Of a stretch of 18,743 nucleotides of DNA, positions 13,903-18,743 are shown in pieces. Source of the stretch: CAKUFA01 sp963646285. Its GTDB lineage: Bacteria; Bacillota; Clostridia; Christensenellales; Aristaeellaceae. Below the pieces are notes generated by a model. It was not told where the DNA came from, searched no databases, and worked only from the letters and a program-made list of their open reading frames with translations. Numbering within the stretch: the stretch's first letter is position 1; every line of letters starts with the position of its first letter. Position numbers and translations under genes: made by a program. The DNA lies in assembly GCA_963646285.1 (NCBI GenBank), contig CAVIWF010000048.1, forward strand, positions 1-18,743, in the 5' to 3' direction.

Positions 13903-14760
13903 ATGAAAAAGTTCCGTCTGTTTGCACTGATGTGCGTATGCGTGCTGGCGCTGAGCGCCTGCGGAAGCTCCAATACCAACACCAGCCGGCTTACGGTGAT
14001 TACCACCGCCAACTCTTCCCAGAATCTGTACGCCAATCAGTTCACGGAAGCCCCCACGGAAACCCCCGTCAGCCTGACGGTGGACGACACGGACTACGAT
14101 GCCGTGGATTATGACCCCAGCAGCGAGGAAGACGCCGGCATAGGGGATGACGGCGTGGTGGAAATCCCCCTGACGGATACGGATGAAGTCACCCCGGTGC
14201 CCACCATTCGCAGCGAGTATGCAGGCGCTACCCCGGTGGTTATTGATCCCATTGACAAGCCCACCGCCACGCCCCTGCCTGCCCTGAGCTTTGAGTACAC
14301 CACCTATGATGCCACCAAGCTGCACCTGAGCTTTGAAGGCCCTGCAGGCTGGACGGTGGATGATACGGACAGCGATACCTTTATCATCACCAACACCTCC
14401 TCCAGCGCAGACTATCAGGCCAGCATGACCATTCACATCGCTTCTGTGACCAGCGACTATTCTTCCAGCCAGCTGACCAGCGAAGTGAAGAACATGCTGA
14501 GCAACGTGAAGTCCTCCATGGATTTCTCCTCCTTCAGCCCTTCCAACACCGCCTCCCGTACCCTGCTGGATAAGGCGGGCGTGTATGCCAACTATACCGG
14601 CACCCTCAGCGATGGTACCCAGGTGGCTGGCCGTGTGCAGGCAACCTGCCTGAACAAGGTGCTGTATACGGTGCACATTACCTATCCCCGGGGCTATCGG
14701 GATACCTATGTGGATAAGGTGTACAGCAAAATGCGCTCCACCATTAAGATTACCCAGTGA
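13903..14760 (+). CDS. Putative lipoprotein with an acidic Thr-rich linker and a C-terminal PsbP/DcrB-like domain
   Basis: No confident family assignment. Residues 1-20 are a lipoprotein signal peptide with lipobox LSAC (Cys20), so the protein should be anchored on the outer face of the membrane. Residues of about 21-130 are rich in Thr, Asp, Pro and Val (TEAPTETPVSLTVDDTDYDA) and look like a flexible wall-spanning spacer. The last 150 residues or so form a compact domain (LHLSFEGPAGWTVDDTD..., ASMTIHI, ...YTVHITYPRGYRDTYVDKVY) that recalls Mog1/PsbP/DcrB-like folds; this is a resemblance by eye only. The ATG at 13903 is preferred over upstream in-frame starts because GGAGGG (13890-13895) and the signal peptide fit it. 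The gene overlaps the next one by one base. Confidence 0.8.
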   Translation: MKKFRLFALMCVCVLALSACGSSNTNTSRLTVITTANSSQNLYANQFTEAPTETPVSLTVDDTDYDAVDYDPSSEEDAGIGDDGVVEIPLTDTDEVTPVPTIRSEYAGATPVVIDPIDKPTATPLPALSFEYTTYDATKLHLSFEGPAGWTVDDTDSDTFIITNTSSSADYQASMTIHIASVTSDYSSSQLTSEVKNMLSNVKSSMDFSSFSPSNTASRTLLDKAGVYANYTGTLSDGTQVAGRVQATCLNKVLYTVHITYPRGYRDTYVDKVYSKMRSTIKITQ

Positions 14761-15218
14761 TGACGGAAAGAAGCAGGAATGCCCTGCAAAACTTTGCTGA
14801 CGGGTGCAACTGCGCCCAGGCTGTCCTTGCCGCCTATGGGGATGTGATGCACCTGACCCGGGAGCAGGCACTGCGCCTTGCTGCCGGGTTCGGGGGCGGC
14901 ATGGGCAGGCTGCGCCGGGACTGCGGGGCCTACGCCGCCGCCGTCATGCTGGTGTGCGCCATGGAGGAAGGGGCAAGCGAAGCCCCGGAAAACCGGGCAC
15001 GGCTGTATACCCATGTGCAGCGGCTGTATGGAGACTTTGTTGCCAGGCTGGGCACGGTCAACTGCGCTAGGCTCCTGGGCAAGCCGGAGGGGGCGGAATC
15101 CCCTGTGCCGGATCCCCGGACGAAGGCGTACTATGCCGCCCGTCCCTGTGCCAACATTATTCGCATTGCCTGCGAAATCATTGATGAACACCTGGCGGAA
15201 GGGGGCAAAGCACCATGA
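14760..15218 (+). CDS. C_GCAxxG_C_C family redox-type protein
   Basis: Belongs to the C-GCAxxG-C-C family (PF09719), small proteins with conserved cysteines thought to act in redox or metal binding, function undetermined. Visible landmarks are Cys16 and Cys18 in DGCNCAQAVLAAYG, the glycine-rich GFGGGMGRLRRDCGA with Cys55, a Cys near 67, one near 102 in VNCARLLG and one near 129 in RPCANIIRIACEII. The helical 152-residue size is normal. The ATG at 14760 overlaps the TGA of the lipoprotein gene (TGATG). A GTG at 14757 in the same frame is the alternative start. No good Shine-Dalgarno precedes it, so translation is probably coupled to the upstream gene. The stop overlaps the start of the next gene in an ATGA. 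Confidence 0.88.
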   Translation: MTERSRNALQNFADGCNCAQAVLAAYGDVMHLTREQALRLAAGFGGGMGRLRRDCGAYAAAVMLVCAMEEGASEAPENRARLYTHVQRLYGDFVARLGTVNCARLLGKPEGAESPVPDPRTKAYYAARPCANIIRIACEIIDEHLAEGGKAP

Positions 15219-16351
15219 AGGCTGTGATTCTTTCCACCCACACCGGCGGCGGTCACGATGCTGCCGCCCATGCCATGGAGGAAGCCCTGACGGAAGCCGG
15301 CGTTACCTGCAAGGTGATGGACTGCGTTGCCTTTGGGGGCGAATGGTTCAGCCGTGCGGTGTCCAAGGCCTATGTCCGTGCAGTGCAGCGTTCCCCGGAG
15401 GGCTTCGGCAAGGTGTACCGGCTGGGGGCTATGCTCAGCACCCCCAGGTGGAAATCCCCTGTTTATCTGGTGAACAGCACCTATACCGGAAAAATGGCCA
15501 GGGAGCTGGCGGACTACGGGGCGGATCTGGTGGTCTGTACCCACATGTTCGGCGGACAAAGCATGACCCACCTGAAGCGCCGGGGGGCGTACCGGGGGCT
15601 GCTGGCCATGATCATGACGGATTATACCCTGAGCCCCTTCATGGAGGACATTCAGGCTGATGTGCTGATTGTCAGCCATCCCGGGGTGATGCAGGAATGC
15701 ATCGATAAGCATATCCCCAGGGAAACCATGGTGCCCTTGGGCATTCCAGTCAGCCTGAAGTGCCGCCCCTGCACGGATAAACGGCAGGCCAGGAAAGATG
15801 CAGGGCTGGAGATGGACAGGAAGCATGTGCTCCTGGCTGGAGGCTCCATGGGGGCAGGCAGCCTGCCGGATACGGTAGCCGCCGTGCTGGCTGGCATGGA
15901 TCAGGAGGATCGGCTGCTGGTGGTCTGCGGCACCAACGAGGAAGCACGGGCAGAGTGTGAAAGTCGCTGCCGGGGGGATGAACGGGTAACCGTGCTGGGC
16001 AAGGTGACGCCCCTGTATCCCCTCCTGGCGGCAGCGGATCTGGTGGCCACCAAGTCCGGCGGACTGACCTCCACGGAGACCATGACCATCGGTGTGCCCA
16101 TGCTGGTGGTGAATCCCATCAGCGGCTGCGAAACCGCCAATGCGGATTTCTTTGCCGCCCGGGGCATGGCCGCCTATGCTCACAACAACGGGGACATTAC
16201 AGAATTGACCCATATGCTGCTGAACAACGAAACCGCAAGGGAAGCCATGGTGGCAGCCCAGCACCGGGAGATTGACCCGGACTGCGCTCGGAAGATTGCC
16301 GCCTGCCTGATACAAAAGACGGAAGAGTGGGAGAAAACCCCCAAGGGGTGA
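15215..16351 (+). CDS. UgtP/MGDG-synthase-like diacylglycerol glycosyltransferase
   Basis: Resembles GT28-family enzymes that transfer glucose or galactose from a UDP-sugar to diacylglycerol at the inner face of the membrane. The N-terminal MGDG_synth domain begins MKAVILSTHTGGGHDAAAHA, whose glycine-rich loop (residues 9-18) is typical. The C-terminal half has GGSMGAGSLPDTV around residue 208, the VVCGTNEEAR strand, and KSGGLTSTETMTIGVPMLVV near 279-298, the UDP-sugar-binding region, followed by NPISGCETANADFF. At 378 residues the size is right. The ATG overlaps the previous stop (ATGA), with GGAAGGGGG upstream. It precedes plsY, so the two probably work in membrane lipid and glycolipid synthesis. 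MurG is a distant relative but lacks the N-terminal signature seen here. Confidence 0.88.
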   Translation: MKAVILSTHTGGGHDAAAHAMEEALTEAGVTCKVMDCVAFGGEWFSRAVSKAYVRAVQRSPEGFGKVYRLGAMLSTPRWKSPVYLVNSTYTGKMARELADYGADLVVCTHMFGGQSMTHLKRRGAYRGLLAMIMTDYTLSPFMEDIQADVLIVSHPGVMQECIDKHIPRETMVPLGIPVSLKCRPCTDKRQARKDAGLEMDRKHVLLAGGSMGAGSLPDTVAAVLAGMDQEDRLLVVCGTNEEARAECESRCRGDERVTVLGKVTPLYPLLAAADLVATKSGGLTSTETMTIGVPMLVVNPISGCETANADFFAARGMAAYAHNNGDITELTHMLLNNETAREAMVAAQHREIDPDCARKIAACLIQKTEEWEKTPKG

Positions 16352-16358
16352 ACATTGC

Positions 16359-16973
16359 ATGCATGATCTGTTCCTGTGCCTGGTGTACACCGTAGGGGGC
16401 TACCTGTCGGGCAACATCATGTATGCCTACTGGCTGCCCAAGTGGATCCGTGGGGTGGATGTGCGGGACTACGGCGCTGACCGGAACCCGGGCTCTGCCA
16501 ACGCCACCGTGGCCTGCGGGCTGCCCATGGGCATTGCCTGCGCCGTGCTGGACATCCTGAAGGGTGCTGTGCCCGTGTACCTGGCCATGCATGTGGCCAA
16601 ACTCCCCCTGTGGTACATGGTGCCGGTGGTGCTGGCGCCTGTGGCGGGGCACGGCTGGCCGATACTGTTTAACGGCCGGGGCGGCAAGGCCATTGCCACC
16701 AGCTTCGGGGTGCTCATGGGGCTTATGCCGGAGATTCTGCTGGCGCCCCTGTGGGCAGTGATCATTCTGGTGTGCCTGCCCTTTATCCACAATCACAGCA
16801 TGCTGATGGTGGTGACCAGTTCCGCCATGTCCCTGGGCAGCTTCCTCATGTACCCGGTGATTCCCATTCGCCTGATGGCCTGCGGCGTGGCAGGAATCCT
16901 GATCATTCGCCACCGCCCGCCTAAGGAGCGTACCCCTCAAACGGAAGAAGCAAGGCAAAACGCAAATACATGA
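16359..16973 (+). CDS. plsY: Glycerol-3-phosphate acyltransferase PlsY
   Basis: Polytopic membrane enzyme that transfers an acyl group from acyl-phosphate to glycerol-3-phosphate, the first step of phospholipid synthesis in most Gram-positive bacteria. The three PlsY motifs are recognisable though slightly divergent: GGYLSGNIMYAY with ADRNPGSANA (about residues 13-50), GHGWPILFNGRGGKAIATSFG (about 97-117; usual form GHxFPxxxxFKGGKGVAT), and a final RHRPPKERTP in place of the usual HRENIxRL. Several hydrophobic segments occupy the rest. The length of 204 residues is normal. The ATG at 16359 follows AGGGGTGA at 16343-16351, seven bases after the previous stop. It is the last gene of the rplI operon. 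Confidence 0.9.
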   Translation: MHDLFLCLVYTVGGYLSGNIMYAYWLPKWIRGVDVRDYGADRNPGSANATVACGLPMGIACAVLDILKGAVPVYLAMHVAKLPLWYMVPVVLAPVAGHGWPILFNGRGGKAIATSFGVLMGLMPEILLAPLWAVIILVCLPFIHNHSMLMVVTSSAMSLGSFLMYPVIPIRLMACGVAGILIIRHRPPKERTPQTEEARQNANT

Positions 16974-16978
16974 TCCTT

Positions 16979-17003
16979 GAGCGTCGAAAGGCGCTCTTTT
17001 TTT
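16979..17003 (+). terminator. Intrinsic terminator of the rplI-plsY operon
   Basis: A 7-bp stem (GAGCGTC / GGCGCTC, one G-U pair) is closed by a stable GAAA tetraloop and followed by seven T residues (16997-17003). It begins six bases after the plsY stop codon. Confidence 0.92.
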
Positions 17004-17095
17004 GTACCATCGTTCATCAAAGATACATCCGATTTTGCACCCACCAGATGAAAGTCGATCAAGGTTGAACGAAAAAAACAAAAAATTTTTTCAGG

Positions 17096-17133
17096 TTGTA
17101 AACATTTTGGGGTGCTGACTTACTATATAAAGT
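17096..17133 (+). promoter_or_regulatory. Probable promoter region of the orphan solute-binding protein gene
   Basis: An AT-rich stretch lies upstream of the gene. TTGTAA (17096-17101) with TACTAT (17121-17126) has a 19-base spacer. TTTTGG (17105-17110) with TAAAGT (17128-17133) has a 17-base spacer but a poor -35. Neither is a strong match, so the exact elements are uncertain. The terminator at 16979-17003 makes a promoter here necessary. Confidence 0.4.
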
Positions 17134-17182
17134 GAAGGGAGAAAGTACAGCGTGACCTGCTTCATGAAGATCGGAGGTACGT

Positions 17183-18544
17183 ATGCGTTTCAAGAGACTG
17201 TTTTTGCTGATGCTGGTGTTTTGCATGTTGACAGGAAATGCCTTTGCAGGACGCAGCGTTTGTTTCTATGGCTTTAACTCCAGTTCGCCGGGGTACACTT
17301 ACTTTGTCAAGACGCATCCAGGCATAAAGGTGCGTAAAAATAAAACGGTTTATTACAACACGCAGCAGATTTTGAACGGCTTCATTACCGGCGAACTGCC
17401 CTACGATGTGTTTACCTTATGGTCGGATAGCTTCGATATTCGTTTGCTGATGGAGAAGGGGTATCTGGCACCCATAACAGGTAATGAAAGCATACAATCT
17501 GCCATGGAGGGCATGTATGCGCCTTTCCGGGAGCAGCTCAGTTACAATGGCGTGCTCTATGGCGTGCCTTACGGGTGCAGCATATCCTATTATGCCTACG
17601 ATCCCGATGCCTGGGCAGCCGCTGGCCTTACAGCAGAAGATGTGCCCACATCCTTCACGGGGTATCTGAACTTTCTGGAACAATGGATAAACCGCATTCA
17701 GGAAATGCCGGAGGATGATATTCGTGTTTGCGGTTATTTCGATGAAGAACAGTATGGCGCCCACAGCTATACCCTGTACCTGGTACAGCTGCTGATGGAT
17801 AACCACATCCTGCAAAGCAGCTACAGCAACCAGCCCCTCCGCTTTGATACCGACGAAGTGAAGGCTTTGCTGGAGCGGTGCCAAAGCATTGGCAGGGAGC
17901 TTTACGTCTGCGAACCGGCCCAAGGGGGCACCTATTCCCTTTTCACCGATGCTTCCTCTTTCCATTCCCTGTTTTACTACATTCCCCTTCGCTTAACGGA
18001 AGACCAGCCTATGCTGATCAAGGCAGACATGGTTGCAGGGTTTATCAACATTCGCAGTCAGGAAAAGGAGCTGTCCAAGGAATATCTGGCGCAAAAGCTT
18101 GGGCAGATGAGCGCCAGCGAAAGGGTCTATTTTTACCCGGATGCCCAGCCTGTGGAAGATGAAAACCATAAGCGTTTGGCAGAAGCCCTGGCGGGAACGA
18201 TGGCCGGGCTGGAGGCAGAGCTAAACAGGGAGGATTTAACGGAGGAAGAACGTGCAGCCGTGGAGGAGCGCCTTGCAGCAAAGAAGATGCAATATGATCA
18301 GGCGACGGATCCGGCTGCCATGTATGAAGTATCCCCGGAGGATATTGCAATCTACAAACAATACGGCGACTGCCTGGTTTTTCAGGCACCCAGTGTCTTT
18401 GACCCAAACACCGACGATGGACAAAGGGTTCGCCGGCTGGAAGAACAGTATGCCCTTGGGGACATCACCACGGATCAATTCGTGAAGGAGCTGGATCATC
18501 TGGCGCAAATGCTGGAATTGGAGAATGCATCTTCATACCGCTGA
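17183..18544 (+). CDS. Extracellular solute-binding protein, family 1 type, without adjacent transporter genes
   Basis: Resembles sugar-type (SBP_bac_1) binding proteins. Residues 1-22 are a signal peptide ending NAFA, with no lipobox; the Cys14 inside the hydrophobic core is not in a lipobox context. Family-like segments include KTVYYNTQQILNGFITGELPYDVFTLW, LMEKGYLAPITGN, YNGVLYGVPYGCSISYYAYD and, at the end, DCLVFQAPSVFD and GDITTDQFVKELDHLAQMLELE. Between about residues 327 and 375 there is a highly charged helical stretch (AEALAGTMAGLEAELNRED, LTEEERAAVEERLAAKK) that looks like a coiled-coil insertion. No permease or ATPase gene adjoins it inside the window. The coding sequence is visibly richer in A and T than its neighbours. 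The ATG has GGAGGT at 17173-17178, rather close at four bases. Confidence 0.82.
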   Translation: MRFKRLFLLMLVFCMLTGNAFAGRSVCFYGFNSSSPGYTYFVKTHPGIKVRKNKTVYYNTQQILNGFITGELPYDVFTLWSDSFDIRLLMEKGYLAPITGNESIQSAMEGMYAPFREQLSYNGVLYGVPYGCSISYYAYDPDAWAAAGLTAEDVPTSFTGYLNFLEQWINRIQEMPEDDIRVCGYFDEEQYGAHSYTLYLVQLLMDNHILQSSYSNQPLRFDTDEVKALLERCQSIGRELYVCEPAQGGTYSLFTDASSFHSLFYYIPLRLTEDQPMLIKADMVAGFINIRSQEKELSKEYLAQKLGQMSASERVYFYPDAQPVEDENHKRLAEALAGTMAGLEAELNREDLTEEERAAVEERLAAKKMQYDQATDPAAMYEVSPEDIAIYKQYGDCLVFQAPSVFDPNTDDGQRVRRLEEQYALGDITTDQFVKELDHLAQMLELENASSYR

Positions 18545-18598
18545 GGGCAGTTATCAGCTGGTTTTCACCCCAAAGAGGTTTTCGGGGAGAGCGCAGGA

Positions 18599-18743
18599 GG
18601 TAAGTGAGCGGACTTGCGCCAGTGGCGCAAATTGCGTCCGCAAACGAGGCGATCATATTCAAATCTTCGATTTGAATTGATCGGTCGCCATGGGCGACTT
18701 TGCTTCTCCAACGGAGAAGCAAACCTTCTCAACCGAAACGAGC
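18599..18743 (+). repeat. Dispersed hairpin repeat, plus-strand copy with an extra hairpin module (cut by window end)
   Basis: Begins with GGTAAGTGAGCGG (18599-18611) and ends in view with TCAACCGAAACGAGC (18729-18743), both identical to blocks on the minus strand at 6085-6073 and 6035-6021. Between them lie four hairpins with three-base loops: GCGGAC/GTCCGC enclosing TTGCGCC-AGT-GGCGCAA (18608-18641); ATTCAAATC-TTC-GATTTGAAT (18657-18677) inside CGATCA/TGATCG; GTCGCC-ATG-GGCGAC (18684-18698); and an 11-bp stem with an AAC loop (18699-18723). The last three are absent from the 5837-6197 copy. The element starts about 55 bases after the upstream stop codon and continues beyond the window. Confidence 0.82.

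Noticed and set aside
18599..18743. Array of hairpins considered as a CRISPR array
   Set aside because: The hairpins differ in sequence and size, spacing is irregular and there are no cas genes.

Overview
The window looks like a chromosomal segment of a GC-rich Gram-positive anaerobe of the class Clostridia (Bacillota). The signs are strong GGAGG ribosome-binding sites, sigma-A type promoters, the rplI-dnaB pair, a YhaM-type HD/OB-fold protein, PlsY, an UgtP-like glycolipid synthase, a C_GCAxxG_C_C protein and a large secreted carbohydrate-binding protein. The style fits gut Clostridia such as Christensenellales or Oscillospirales relatives, but the sequence alone does not fix the genus. No phage, transposase, CRISPR array, rRNA or tRNA gene was seen.

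Layout. (1) 1-120: the tail of an intergenic repeat and an intrinsic terminator. (2) 141-5833: a complete five-gene peptide ABC importer operon (binding protein, two permeases, two ATPases) with a sigma-A promoter and a hairpin plus partial terminator between the binding protein and the permeases. (3) 5834-6323: a 490-base gap filled largely by a multi-hairpin repeat reading on the minus strand, then the guaB promoter. (4) 6324-7832: guaB (IMP dehydrogenase) with its own terminator. (5) 8071-10662, minus strand: a secreted fusion of a Cthe_2159-type carbohydrate-binding beta-helix and an alpha/beta hydrolase, joined by a linker encoded by a 9-base minisatellite. (6) 10663-10965: a divergent control region with a PhoB-like direct repeat, G-quadruplex-capable tracts and the rplI promoter. 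(7) 10966-16973: a tightly packed seven-gene operon (rplI, dnaB, YhaM-like nuclease, lipoprotein, C_GCAxxG_C_C protein, UgtP-like glycosyltransferase, plsY) ending in a GAAA-loop terminator. (8) 17183-18544: an orphan, non-lipidated family 1 solute-binding protein with a charged helical insertion. (9) 18599-18743: another copy of the hairpin repeat, cut by the window end.

The operon in (7) joins translation (L9), replication (DnaB) and RNA turnover (YhaM-like) with membrane lipid synthesis: PlsY makes lysophosphatidate and the UgtP-like enzyme glycosylates diacylglycerol. The importer in (2) brings in peptides.

The most unusual signal is the dispersed intergenic repeat. Copies at 1-49 (+), about 6085-5837 (-) and 18599-18743 (+) share sequence blocks in the same relative order. 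They are built from short perfect hairpins with mostly three-base loops. Stem differences between copies are compensatory, and two G-U wobble pairs occur only on the strand on which the copies align. This suggests selection on an RNA structure. The third copy carries an extra module of about 80 bases holding three more hairpins.
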